From Cryobacterium sp. PH31-AA6 (lineage in GTDB: Bacteria; Actinomycetota; Actinomycetes; Actinomycetales; Microbacteriaceae), in contig NZ_JASISS010000001.1 in the NCBI RefSeq assembly GCF_030063195.1, positions 305,828 through 369,827 of the forward strand: a stretch of DNA of 64,000 bases, in the 5' to 3' direction. The notes under the pieces were generated by a model that was given only the letters and a program-made list of their open reading frames with translations, made no database searches and had not been told where the DNA came from. Of the stretch, positions 34,751 through 43,462 are shown piece by piece; position 1 is the first letter of the stretch, and each line of letters begins with the position of its first letter. A program made the position numbers and the translations under genes.

Positions 34751-36754
34751 TTACGCGCTGACGAGTGCGGGGTTTTCCGCGTCGACGCTGGGCTTCCTGA
34801 CGGCGTAGCGCTTGAGCGCGATCACGACGATGGCCGCGACGACGGTGCCGATGGCGATCGCGAGGGCGAACAGCGCGAAGCTGTCGATGGCGAAGAAGAC
34901 GAAGATTCCACCGTGTGGTGCCTTCGACGTCACGCCCCAGGCCATCGACAGTGCGCCGGTGATACCGGCACCGATCATGCCGGCGGGGATGACGCGGAAC
35001 ACGTCCGCCGCAGCGAACGGGATGGCGCCCTCGGAGATGAAGGATGCCCCCAGCAGCCAGGCTGCCTTGCCGTTCTCACGCTCGGCGAGGCTGAACAGCT
35101 TCTTGTCCAGCGCCGTGGCCAGGGCCATGGCGAGCGGCGGAACCATGCCGGCGGCCATGACCGCGGCCATGATCTGCCACGGAGCCTGGTTGGCGATGGT
35201 TGCGGTGCCGAGACCGGCGACGGCGAAGGAGTAGGCAACCTTGTTGACCGGGCCGCCGAGGTCGAAGCCCATCATCAGGCCGAGGATCAGGCCGAGGACG
35301 ATTGCCGCGGCGCCGGTCATGCCGGTGAGCCAGTCGTTCAGTGCCGAAGTGAGCAGGGCGATCGGTCCGCCGAGCACCAGGAACATCAGCCCTGAGGCGA
35401 CGATCGAGGCGACGAGAGGAATGATGACGACGGGCATCAGGCTGCGGAGCCAGCGCGGAACGCTGAGACGCTCGAAGCTTGCTGCCGCGACACCGGCGAG
35501 GAGACCACCGGCGATACCACCGAGGAACCCGGCGCCCATGAAACCGGCGACGGCACCGGCGACGAAGCCGGGAGCGATGCCGGGACGGTCGGCGATGGCG
35601 TAGGCGATGTAACCGCCGAGCGCCGGAACCAGGAAGCCCATCGACAGTGCGCCGATCTTGAAGAAGACCGCGCCGAGGTAGATCAGCAGGCCGCCCTCGG
35701 GGAGGTTGAACAGGCTGTTCCCCAGCACGACGTCGTCGGCGACCTTGGTGATCTCGTAGCCGCCGAGCAGGAAGCCCAGGGCGATGAGGAGGCCTCCACC
35801 GGCGACGAACGGGATCATGTAGCTGACACCGGTGAGCAGCGCGCGCTTGACCTTCTGGCCGAGGTGCTCGTTCTTGCTGTCAGTTTCGACGACGCCGACA
35901 TTGCCGCCGACGCGACGCGAATTCGGGTTCTTGGCCGCGGCCAGCGCCTCCTGGATCAGCTTGGCCGGTTCATCGATTCCGCGCTTGACGGGTGCCTGGA
36001 TGACGGGCTTGCCGGCGAAGCGCTCGCGTCCCCGTACGTCGACGTCAACGGCGAAGATGACGGCGTCGGCGGCGGCGATGACGGCCGGGTCGAGCATGGT
36101 GAGGCCGGCGGAGCCCTGGGTTTCGACCTGCAGGTCGACCCCGGCCGCCTTGGCCGCCGCGACGAGGGAGTCGGCTGCCATGTAGGTGTGCGCGATACCG
36201 GTGGGGCAGGCGGTCACGGCGACGATGCGCTTGACCGACGAGGAGGTGGAGCTGGTGCCGGCGTTGGCGTTGTCCGAGGCAGCCGAGCCCGCACCGACGG
36301 TGACGGGGGCGACCACGTTGTTGACGAGGTCGACGATTTCGTCGGGCGTCTTCGCGGCGCGCAGGGCGGCGGTGAAGTCGCTCTTCATCAGCGAGCGGGC
36401 GAGCTTCGCGAGGATCTTCAGGTGTTCCTGGTCGGCGCCCTCCGGTGCGGCGATGAGGAAGACCAGGTCGGCGGGGCCGTCCTTGGCTCCGAAGTCGACG
36501 GGCGATGTCAGTCGGGCCAACGCCAGCGTCGGCTGGGCGACCGCCGAGGAACGGCAATGCGGGATGGCGAGGCCGCCCGGGATGCCGGTGGCCGTCTTGG
36601 CTTCACGGGCGAGGGCATCCGCGTAGAGACCCTCGATCTCGGTGGCCCGGCCGGCGCCGACGACGAGTTCGGCAAGGTGTCGGATGACGCTCGACGGAGC
36701 GCCTCCGAGATTTTTATCCAGAGCGACAAGCTCCGGGGTGATCAGTGCACTCAC
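34751..36754 (-). CDS. fruA: Fructose-specific PTS EIIABC
   Basis: A 667-residue three-domain permease: IIA (1-150; phosphohistidine H66 in GLAIPHCRSS), IIB (~175-275; phosphocysteine in TACPTGIAHT near residue 183) and IIC (~305-650, ten or so hydrophobic segments, PFVAGGGLLIALGF, GPVNKVAYSF). It imports fructose and releases fructose-1-phosphate inside. Start: GTG at 36754 with AAAGGAGG seven bases upstream, overlapping the fruK stop (GTGA). The domain order A-B-C is common in actinobacteria. Confidence 0.95.
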   Translation of the reverse strand: MSALITPELVALDKNLGGAPSSVIRHLAELVVGAGRATEIEGLYADALAREAKTATGIPGGLAIPHCRSSAVAQPTLALARLTSPVDFGAKDGPADLVFLIAAPEGADQEHLKILAKLARSLMKSDFTAALRAAKTPDEIVDLVNNVVAPVTVGAGSAASDNANAGTSSTSSSVKRIVAVTACPTGIAHTYMAADSLVAAAKAAGVDLQVETQGSAGLTMLDPAVIAAADAVIFAVDVDVRGRERFAGKPVIQAPVKRGIDEPAKLIQEALAAAKNPNSRRVGGNVGVVETDSKNEHLGQKVKRALLTGVSYMIPFVAGGGLLIALGFLLGGYEITKVADDVVLGNSLFNLPEGGLLIYLGAVFFKIGALSMGFLVPALGGYIAYAIADRPGIAPGFVAGAVAGFMGAGFLGGIAGGLLAGVAAASFERLSVPRWLRSLMPVVIIPLVASIVASGLMFLVLGGPIALLTSALNDWLTGMTGAAAIVLGLILGLMMGFDLGGPVNKVAYSFAVAGLGTATIANQAPWQIMAAVMAAGMVPPLAMALATALDKKLFSLAERENGKAAWLLGASFISEGAIPFAAADVFRVIPAGMIGAGITGALSMAWGVTSKAPHGGIFVFFAIDSFALFALAIAIGTVVAAIVVIALKRYAVRKPSVDAENPALVSA

Positions 36755-37722
36755 TGGACATCCTCCTTTGGATGGTTGACGAGCGGCGTCACGGTGACGT
36801 CGCCCGGTCTTGTTTGGTTCAGTGCCGGCACGGTTGAGCCTGGCAAGGACGCGGCTGCTGCCCCATGGGCGGCGGCCTGACGAAGGGAGTCGGGGGCGGA
36901 TGCCCCGGCGATGGTACTGAGCAGGAATCCGGCCAGCGACGAATCGCCCGCGCCGACCGTGCTGGCCGCGATCATCGGCGGCGTCTGGGCGAGCCAGGCG
37001 CCGGCGTCGGTCACCAGCACGGCACCCTTGGCGCCGAGGGTGGCCAGCACGGCGCCGACCCCGGAGGCGACGAGGCGTCCGGAGGCCCTGGCGACCAGAG
37101 CCGGGTCGCCCTCGAGGGCGTCAGCGTCGGGGAGGCCCGTGAGTTCGGCCAGTTCCTCCCCATTGGGCTTGATCAGATCGGGGGCCGCTGTGACCGCGGC
37201 GGCAAGGGGCGGGCCGGACGAGTCAACGGCGACTTTGGGGGCCGCGGCGCCGTAGCGGGCCCGAAGCTGCCGGATGATGTCGGCGTAGAAGTCCACCGGG
37301 ACGCCGGGCGGGAGCGATCCGGCCAGGACGAGCCAGTCGGCTCCCTCGGCCTTGTCCAGCACCAGTGCGATCAAGGCGAGCTGCTGTTCGGCGCTCAGCA
37401 CCGGGCCGGGGACGTTTACCTTCGTGGTGGTGCCGTCGGGTTCCGTGATCGCGACGTTGCTGCGGATGGGGGCGCCGATAGGCATGCCCAAGTGCGGGAT
37501 CCCGGCCGTGCGCAGACCCTGCAAGACCGGGTCAAGTTCGTCGCCGGGCAGGATCGCGAGGCTGGGCAGGCCGGAGGCCGCCAGGGCGCGGCAGATGTTG
37601 ACGCCCTTCCCACCCGGTTCTTCGCGGGAGGAGACCGCACGCTGCACCTCCCCGCGGGTGAGCGGCTCTCTCAGCCCGATCGTGCGATCCAGGCTTGGAT
37701 TGGGGGTAAACGTGATGATCAC
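36751..37722 (-). CDS. fruK: 1-phosphofructokinase
   Basis: A 323-residue PfkB-family sugar kinase: TPNPSLDRT at the N-terminus, PGGKGVNICRALA (signature 1), and STVGAGDSSLAGF (signature 2 with catalytic Asp). It converts fructose-1-phosphate from FruA into fructose-1,6-bisphosphate. The GTG start overlaps the fruR stop (GTGA) and its own stop overlaps the fruA start, so fruR-fruK-fruA are translated in a coupled chain. Confidence 0.95.
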   Translation of the reverse strand: MIITFTPNPSLDRTIGLREPLTRGEVQRAVSSREEPGGKGVNICRALAASGLPSLAILPGDELDPVLQGLRTAGIPHLGMPIGAPIRSNVAITEPDGTTTKVNVPGPVLSAEQQLALIALVLDKAEGADWLVLAGSLPPGVPVDFYADIIRQLRARYGAAAPKVAVDSSGPPLAAAVTAAPDLIKPNGEELAELTGLPDADALEGDPALVARASGRLVASGVGAVLATLGAKGAVLVTDAGAWLAQTPPMIAASTVGAGDSSLAGFLLSTIAGASAPDSLRQAAAHGAAAASLPGSTVPALNQTRPGDVTVTPLVNHPKEDVQ

Positions 37723-38507
37723 GCGATCACAACCTCGACGTCGGCCGCGGCCAGGGCCGCGGCAAGTTCCGCTGATGGGGGAGCGTCCGTGATCAGCACG
37801 TCAATGTCGCCGAGCGCCGCGAAGCGGATCAGGGTTTCCTTGTCGAGCTTGGAGGAATCGGCCAGTGCGACGACGCGCCGGGCCGAACGGACGATGGCAC
37901 TCTTCACGCCTGATTCGACGGCATCCGGGGTGCTGAAACCGAACTCGGCATGCACGCCGTTCGCGCCGATGAAACCGATGTCCGGCCGCAGTGCGTCGAG
38001 CTGGGCGATGGTGCTCGGCCCGACGATGGCGCGGGTGAGGCCACGCACGCGACCGCCGAGGATGTACAGCTGGAGCTCGTCGTTGCCGGCCAGCTTCGCG
38101 GCGATCGGAACGGCGTTGGTGATGACGAGGAGCTCATCGCCGGGTTCGGCGGGGGCCCAGTCGACCAGGAGATCGGCGAGCAGTTCGGTGGTCGTGCCCG
38201 AATCGAGCAGGATCGACCCGGTCTGGCTGGCGGGGATCAGAGTGAAGGCGGCGGCGGCGATCCGCGCCTTCTCGTCGTGACGCTGGGTCTGGCGTTCCTC
38301 GAGGCTCTGCTCGGACATGCTCAGACGGTCGAGGCCCACCGCGCCGCCGTGCACCCGGCGTAGCAGCCGTGCGCCTTCGAGGGCGTCAAGGTCGCGACGC
38401 ACGGTCTCCGGGGTGATGTCGAAACGGGCGGCCAGGTCGCTGACCGTGACCCGACTCGAGCTGGAGACCAGATCGATGATCAGGGCCTGACGTTCTTCGG
38501 CGAACAT
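37719..38507 (-). CDS. fruR: DeoR-family transcriptional regulator of the fructose operon
   Basis: A 262-residue DeoR-type repressor: N-terminal helix-turn-helix with RVTVSDLAARFDITPETVRRDLDALE and the family mark RRVHGGA, then a sugar-phosphate-binding domain (LDSGTTTELLADLL, GANGVHAEFG). It probably responds to fructose-1-phosphate or the bisphosphate. ATG at 38507 has GAGGAGG four bases upstream; the longer frame to 38558 would run into the promoter. As the first gene of the operon, it probably regulates itself through the repeats at 38574-38609. Confidence 0.9.
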   Translation of the reverse strand: MFAEERQALIIDLVSSSSRVTVSDLAARFDITPETVRRDLDALEGARLLRRVHGGAVGLDRLSMSEQSLEERQTQRHDEKARIAAAAFTLIPASQTGSILLDSGTTTELLADLLVDWAPAEPGDELLVITNAVPIAAKLAGNDELQLYILGGRVRGLTRAIVGPSTIAQLDALRPDIGFIGANGVHAEFGFSTPDAVESGVKSAIVRSARRVVALADSSKLDKETLIRFAALGDIDVLITDAPPSAELAAALAAADVEVVIA

Positions 38508-38556
38508 GAGACCTCCTCGACGTTGAGTGACCGGGGCCACTGGGTGAATAATCTTC

Positions 38557-38586
38557 ACGCTACCTGTGAATTCCTTTGTTTGTCAA
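38557..38586 (-). promoter_or_regulatory. fru operon promoter
   Basis: On the minus strand, TTGACA (38581-38586) is followed after 18 bases by TAGCGT (38557-38562), about 50 bases before the fruR start. The -35 is a perfect consensus, unusual in this window. Confidence 0.65.
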
Positions 38587-38609
38587 CTAAAACAAAGATA
38601 AACAAAGAT
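38574..38609. promoter_or_regulatory. FruR/DeoR-type operator repeats
   Basis: Two perfect direct copies of AAACAAAGAT (38590-38599 and 38600-38609) and an inverted copy CTTTGTTT (38574-38581) surround and overlap the -35 box. TTTGTTT-type repeats are typical DeoR-family sites (GlpR, SugR), so FruR binding here would block transcription. Confidence 0.65.
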
Positions 38610-38665
38610 TCGTGCCGTTCGCGCCCGAGCCGAAGGGGTTGTCCCGGGATGTCGGCGGTGCCAAG

Positions 38666-38671
38666 TAGCGT
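38666..38671 (+). promoter_or_regulatory. Candidate leaderless -10 of sbcD operon
   Basis: TAGCGT lies seven bases before the sbcD ATG. The intervening GAGG could also act as a short-spaced ribosome site. Confidence 0.45.
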
Positions 38672-38678
38672 GAGGACC

Positions 38679-39896
38679 ATGAAAATCCTGCACACCTCGG
38701 ACTGGCACATCGGGCGCAGCTTCCACACGCACTCGACCCTGGGCCACCTGCGTGAGGTGCTCGCGGCGCTCGTCCTGGTGGTGCGGGACCGTGAGGTGCA
38801 GGTCGTCGTCGTGGCCGGTGACGTCTTCGATTCCGCGATGCCGTCGGCCGACGCCTACTCGCTCCTGGCCTGGGCGCTGCGGGAAATCCGGCAGGCCGGT
38901 GCCTCGGTCGTGCTGACCAGCGGCAATCACGACTCGGCGACCCGGCTCGGCTTCCAGGCCGAGTGGGCGGGCCAAGCCGGCATTCACGTGATCACCCGGC
39001 CGGAGCAATTCCTCGAACCGGTCACCATCAACGACGCTCACGGCCCCGTGCACTTCTACGGGATCCCCTACCTCGAACCGGCGATGATCCGGCACCTCTT
39101 TCCCGAGGAGACCCTGCGCAACCACGAACAGGTACTGACCTTCGCGATGAGGCGGATCCGCGAGGACCTGGCGGTGCGCGGCGGGCGCTCCGTCGTGCTG
39201 GCGCACTGCTTCGCGGCCGGGGTGACCCCGGCCGCCGAGGCAACCGAGGTCGAACGCGACATCACCGCCGGCGGACTGGACCTGGTGCCGGTCGCGGTCT
39301 TCGGCCGGGCCGACGCCCCGCAGATCACCGCCCCACAGGCCGACGCCCCGCAAACCAGCTACCCGGACTACGTGGCCCTCGGGCACATTCACGGCCGGGC
39401 CACCCTCACCGACCGGGTGCGCTACTCCGGCGCGCCCCTGCACTATTCCTTTTCCGAGGCCGACAAACCGCGCGGGGCATGGCTCGTCGACCTTCAGGCC
39501 GGTGACACCGCCGCGATCGAGTGGGTCGGGCTTCCCGTGCCCCGAAGGCTCTCCGTGCTGACCGGGGAAATCGGCGAACTGCTCACCGGCGACGATTACG
39601 AGGAGTTCGAGCACGACTGGGTGTCGGCCGTGCTCACCGACCAGGTGCGCCCGCTCGACGGAATGCGCCGACTGCAGAAGAGGTTCCCGCACTGCGTCAC
39701 GCTCGAGCACCGGCCGAAAGTCACCGTTGACACGGATGCCGCCAGCTACGGCGAACGCCTTCATCTGAAAGACGACCACGAAATCGTCGCCGAATTCCTC
39801 CAGTTCGTGCGCAACGGGGTCGGCCAGACCGAGTTCGAACGAGAGCTGGTCGCCGAACTGATGGCGGCGAACGATTTGCGGGAGATCACGGCATGA
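38679..39896 (+). CDS. sbcD: SbcCD exonuclease subunit D
   Basis: A 405-residue Mre11-type nuclease. Phosphoesterase motifs are HTSDWHIG, GDVFDS, TSGNHDS, and LGHIHG. With SbcC it opens DNA hairpins and trims blocked double-strand ends. ATG at 38679 begins exactly at the conserved MKILHTSDWH. The stop overlaps the sbcC start (ATGA). There is a short acidic/low-complexity insertion (FGRADAPQITAPQADAPQTS) in the middle that differs from typical SbcD. Confidence 0.92.
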   Translation: MKILHTSDWHIGRSFHTHSTLGHLREVLAALVLVVRDREVQVVVVAGDVFDSAMPSADAYSLLAWALREIRQAGASVVLTSGNHDSATRLGFQAEWAGQAGIHVITRPEQFLEPVTINDAHGPVHFYGIPYLEPAMIRHLFPEETLRNHEQVLTFAMRRIREDLAVRGGRSVVLAHCFAAGVTPAAEATEVERDITAGGLDLVPVAVFGRADAPQITAPQADAPQTSYPDYVALGHIHGRATLTDRVRYSGAPLHYSFSEADKPRGAWLVDLQAGDTAAIEWVGLPVPRRLSVLTGEIGELLTGDDYEEFEHDWVSAVLTDQVRPLDGMRRLQKRFPHCVTLEHRPKVTVDTDAASYGERLHLKDDHEIVAEFLQFVRNGVGQTEFERELVAELMAANDLREITA

Positions 39897-42800
39897 AGAT
39901 CAAACGGCTGCGGATGGCGGGGTTCGGACCCTACAAGAATGAGCAGGTCGTCGACTTCGAACGGTTCGACGACGACGGGATCTTCCTGATCACGGGCAAG
40001 ACCGGCGCGGGCAAGTCCAGCATCCTGGACGCCGTCTGTTTTGCGCTCTACGGCAACGTTCCCCGCTACGAGGGCACGGAATCCCAGCTCCGCAGCGACT
40101 ATTGCGAGCCGGAGGACCCCACTTTCGTCGAACTCGACTTCGGGCTCGGGGAGCGGGACTACCGGATCTACCGCACCCCACGCTACGAGAAGGCGAAGAA
40201 ACGTGGGACCGGCACGACCATGGCTCAGCCGGACGCCCGGTTGGATCTTCACGAGAGCGAGGGCTGGCGCACCATTGCCACCCGCCCGGTCGACGTCGGG
40301 CACGAGCTCACCCGCGTCCTCCCGCTCAAGCAGGACCAATTCCTCCAGGTGATCCTGCTCGCCCAGAACCGATTCCAGAAATTCCTGCTGGCCAAGACCG
40401 ACGACCGCAGGGCGGTCTTGCGTACCCTGTTCGGCACCATCCGGTTCGAACAGCTGGAGACCGAACTGATCAACCGGCGCAAGGCCCTCGACGAGCAACT
40501 GGCCGCCGCGGGCGGGCGCCTCGGCGATCTGGCGTCGGCCGTCGCCGGCCAGGCGCAGCTCGACGAGGCGCACGGGAACTCCGACATCGACTGGTTCGAA
40601 ACGGTCCAGCGGGGGATCGACGTGCAGTTCGGGCTCGCCTGCGACGCCGCGCAACTGGCGGATGCGGCCCTGGCCGTCGCGACGGAGAACTCCCGGTCGC
40701 AGGAAGACCTCCGACGGCGTCAGGACCGTCGCGACGCCGCGGCGGCCGACGCGGCCATCCTGGCCGGGCGCACCGATTCCGTCGATGCAGACCGGGCGGC
40801 CGTGCAGGCCGCGAATCGGGCCGCGCGGGTCTGGCCGCTCGTCACGGCACGCCAGGACGCCGAATCGGTCCTGGCCGCATCGCTGGTCGGCGAAGCAGAA
40901 GCCCGATCCGGCTGGCGCAACTTCGCCGCGACAGCGCCCGGACCGGCGGAGCCACGACAGGCCGGCTCGCTGGCCTCAACCACGGGAACCTCAACACCGG
41001 GAACCGCAGCCTCGGAAATGGCGGGCGCGGAAACGGACTCGCCAGGGGCCATCGGCGCCGTCATCGACGCGCTGGTCGGCCGGCTCGGCTCCCTGGCCGA
41101 TCTGCTCGTGGCGGAGAACACACTGCCAGGGCTCGACCGCGACCTCGCCGAAATCGCGGCCAGGCTCGCCAGGCACGGCGCGGCGTTCGAGGTCGCCGAG
41201 GCGCGCCTCGCTGCCCTGCCCGACCGGCTCGACACCATCGACCGGGAACAATCCGTGGCCGCCCTTGCCGCGGCCCGTGAGCCGGAGGCCAGCGCCACCC
41301 TGGCCAGGGCGGAGGCCGCCAGATCGGCCGCGGGCGAGGCAGCCGCCCTCGAGCTGGAGCTCCACGGGGCCTACCAGGCCGACATCGCCGCCGCCGCCGC
41401 GAACACCTCGGCCGCCGTGCACTTCCAGACCCTGGTCGACCGCAGGCTTGCCGGACATGCGGTGGAACTGGCCGACCAGCTCGTCGACGGACAGGCCTGC
41501 GAGGTGTGCGGCTCCACCGTGCACCCGGCCAGGGCAGTCGGAGACGCCGAACCCGTCACCGAGAGAGACATCGAGGCGGCCAGAGTCGGGATGACGGCGG
41601 CCCAGACGGCTCTCGAGCAGACCCGCGCCCTGATCCAGGCGATCACCGTGGGCCTGGCGGAGGCTCGCGCCCGGTCGGGTGACCGCGGAACCGACGAACT
41701 GGAGACGGCCGCGGCCACCGCCGAGGTCGCACTCGGCGTGGCCCGTGATGCCGCCGTGACCGAGGCCGAACTCGGGGTGGAAAAGCTGCGGCTCCGCGAC
41801 GAACTGGATGCGGCCGGCCGGGCGCTGGCCGAGGCGAGGGAGGCCAGGGACGTCGACACGACCCGGCTCGCCGAACGAGGAAGCCAACGCGCGGGGATCG
41901 TCGACCGGGTCGATGCCCAGCGCGGCGAGTGCGCATCCGTCACCGAACTCGCGGGCCGGTTGCGGGACGAGCTCGAGGCGGCGCGCGCCCTCGGCGCCGC
42001 CATCGATCGCAGCCGGGAGCACCGCGGGGTGCGTGCGGCGGCCGCCGCCGCGGCGGAGACCCAACTGGCCGCGGAGGGCTTCGCCGACGAGGCTGCCGCT
42101 GCCGCGGCTCGCCTCGCCGTAGCCGCCCTGCTCGAGGTGGAGGCGAGGATCCGTCGCCATGACGACGAGACCGCCGCCGCGCGTGCCGTGCTTGCGGAGC
42201 CCGACCTGGCCGGCCTGGCCGCCCTGCCCGTGGATCCGGCACCGGCGCGCGAGGCCCTGGCCGTCGCGGCCGCTCTGCGCGATGCGGCCATCGCCGACCG
42301 CGCCTCACTGGCCGAGCGGGTGGCCGTGACCACCCGTCTGCTCGACGAGGCCAGGGCCTTGTTCGAGGTCTCGGCCGACGTGCTGGCCACCCAGACCCAG
42401 GTGCGCGATCTCGCCGCCGTCGTGCACGGCGAGGATCCGAACACCAAACGGATGCGATTGGAAACCTTCGTGCTCGCCGCGCAACTCGAGCAGATCATCG
42501 CCGCCGCGAACGGCCGGCTGCGCACCATGACGGGCGGCCGGTACGCACTCGAACACGATGATTCGGTGCAATACCGGGGCAACCAGTCCGGGCTGGGTCT
42601 GGCCATCCGCGACGAGCACACCGGGCGGGCCCGCCCGACTCACTCCCTCTCCGGCGGTGAGACCTTCCTCGCCTCCCTCGCCCTGGCCCTCGGGCTTGCC
42701 GAGGTGGTCTCGAACCAGGCCGGCGGTGTCGCCCTCGACACCCTGTTCGTCGACGAGGGCTTCGGGTCGCTCGACGGCGCAACGCTGGAGACCGCGATGA

Positions 42801-42967
42801 GCACCCTCGACGGGCTGCGGGCCGGCGGCCGCACCATCGGGCTGATCAGCCACGTCGACTCGATGAAGGAACAGATTCCCGCCAAGCTCTCCATCATCGT
42901 GACCGACCAGGGCTACAGCGAGATCGAGCCGCAGCCCACCCGGCCCGCGGCCATACTGGCCTCATGA
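39893..42967 (+). CDS. sbcC: SbcCD exonuclease subunit C (SMC-like ATPase)
   Basis: A 1024-residue Rad50-like ATPase: Walker A GKTGAGKSSILDA near residue 38, long Ala/Glu/Arg-rich coiled coils, a zinc-hook CEVCGSTVHP near residue 536, ABC signature HSLSGGETFLASL near 918 and Walker B TLFVDEGFGSLD. It dimerises through the hook and drives SbcD. Both ends overlap neighbours by ATGA, giving a tightly coupled sbcD-sbcC-DUF2834 operon. Confidence 0.92.
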   Translation: MKIKRLRMAGFGPYKNEQVVDFERFDDDGIFLITGKTGAGKSSILDAVCFALYGNVPRYEGTESQLRSDYCEPEDPTFVELDFGLGERDYRIYRTPRYEKAKKRGTGTTMAQPDARLDLHESEGWRTIATRPVDVGHELTRVLPLKQDQFLQVILLAQNRFQKFLLAKTDDRRAVLRTLFGTIRFEQLETELINRRKALDEQLAAAGGRLGDLASAVAGQAQLDEAHGNSDIDWFETVQRGIDVQFGLACDAAQLADAALAVATENSRSQEDLRRRQDRRDAAAADAAILAGRTDSVDADRAAVQAANRAARVWPLVTARQDAESVLAASLVGEAEARSGWRNFAATAPGPAEPRQAGSLASTTGTSTPGTAASEMAGAETDSPGAIGAVIDALVGRLGSLADLLVAENTLPGLDRDLAEIAARLARHGAAFEVAEARLAALPDRLDTIDREQSVAALAAAREPEASATLARAEAARSAAGEAAALELELHGAYQADIAAAAANTSAAVHFQTLVDRRLAGHAVELADQLVDGQACEVCGSTVHPARAVGDAEPVTERDIEAARVGMTAAQTALEQTRALIQAITVGLAEARARSGDRGTDELETAAATAEVALGVARDAAVTEAELGVEKLRLRDELDAAGRALAEAREARDVDTTRLAERGSQRAGIVDRVDAQRGECASVTELAGRLRDELEAARALGAAIDRSREHRGVRAAAAAAAETQLAAEGFADEAAAAAARLAVAALLEVEARIRRHDDETAAARAVLAEPDLAGLAALPVDPAPAREALAVAAALRDAAIADRASLAERVAVTTRLLDEARALFEVSADVLATQTQVRDLAAVVHGEDPNTKRMRLETFVLAAQLEQIIAAANGRLRTMTGGRYALEHDDSVQYRGNQSGLGLAIRDEHTGRARPTHSLSGGETFLASLALALGLAEVVSNQAGGVALDTLFVDEGFGSLDGATLETAMSTLDGLRAGGRTIGLISHVDSMKEQIPAKLSIIVTDQGYSEIEPQPTRPAAILAS

Positions 42968-43320
42968 CCAAACACTGGACTCCGCTCGCGCTCCTCTACC
43001 TGGGCCTGAGCCTCGCCGGGCTCATCGGAACCTGGACCTTCAACCTGCTCGCCATCGTCTCGCTGCGGGACTTCGTCGGCGACTGGGTGGGCAGCGGTCC
43101 GGCGGTGTCGTCGCTGACCGTGGATCTCCTGGTGGTGGCGGTGGCCGGCAGCATCCTGATCATCGTCGAGGCCAGGCGGCTGGGGATGAAGGGGGGCTGG
43201 CTCTACGTGCTGCTCTCCGGCCTGACGGCGTTCGCCTTCACCTTCCCGCTGTTCCTCGCGATGCGGGAACGCACCCTGCAGGCTCAGCGGGAGCGGAAGT
43301 CGGCTTGCCCCAAAGGGTGA
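42964..43320 (+). CDS. DUF2834 small membrane protein
   Basis: A 118-residue protein with three hydrophobic segments (LALLYLGLSLAGLIGTWTFN, a central one and LYVLLSGLTAFAFTFPLFLAM), matching DUF2834. Function is unknown. ATGA overlap with sbcC puts it in the same operon. Its last codons overlap the palindrome at 43317-43332. Confidence 0.8.
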   Translation: MTKHWTPLALLYLGLSLAGLIGTWTFNLLAIVSLRDFVGDWVGSGPAVSSLTVDLLVVAVAGSILIIVEARRLGMKGGWLYVLLSGLTAFAFTFPLFLAMRERTLQAQRERKSACPKG

Positions 43321-43332
43321 AGTATGCTTCAC
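43317..43332 (+). promoter_or_regulatory. Palindrome over a candidate -10 of the terC riboswitch transcript
   Basis: GTGAAG-TATG-CTTCAC is a perfect 6-4-6 dyad. It contains TATGCT (43323-43328), a fitting -10 that would start RNA a few bases before the riboswitch. A metal-sensing repressor could bind here; alternatively, with the following TTGTTTTT it could terminate the sbcDC transcript. Confidence 0.45.
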
Positions 43333-43338
43333 TTGTTT

Positions 43339-43434
43339 TTGGAGGGGAGTAATCCCCAGCGTGTGGTCGTCAATCCGGTTTCGTCATCGAAGCCCGGCCG
43401 CAGGAACCCGATCCGGGTTGGACCAGACCTCCAG
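43339..43434 (+). promoter_or_regulatory. yybP-ykoY (Mn2+) riboswitch
   Basis: The leader has both conserved strands of this class: GGAGGGGAGTAATCCCC at the 5' side and CCAGACCTCCAG at the 3' side, closing a P1 stem (43340-43345 with 43428-43433), plus the internal GTCGTCAATCCGG segment typical of the family. Known members bind Mn2+ and control TerC-type and P-type Mn exporters. It directly precedes a terC gene. Confidence 0.88.
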
Positions 43435-43454
43435 TCGCAACACTGACTGGAAGG
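43431..43454 (+). promoter_or_regulatory. Expression-platform hairpin overlapping P1 and the ribosome site
   Basis: CCAGTC (43431-43436) can pair perfectly with GACTGG (43445-43450). The first strand shares bases with P1, and the second overlaps the GGAAGG ribosome site of terC. The two structures exclude each other, so Mn2+-stabilised P1 would free the ribosome site (inference). Confidence 0.6.
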
Positions 43455-43462
43455 CATGACCC

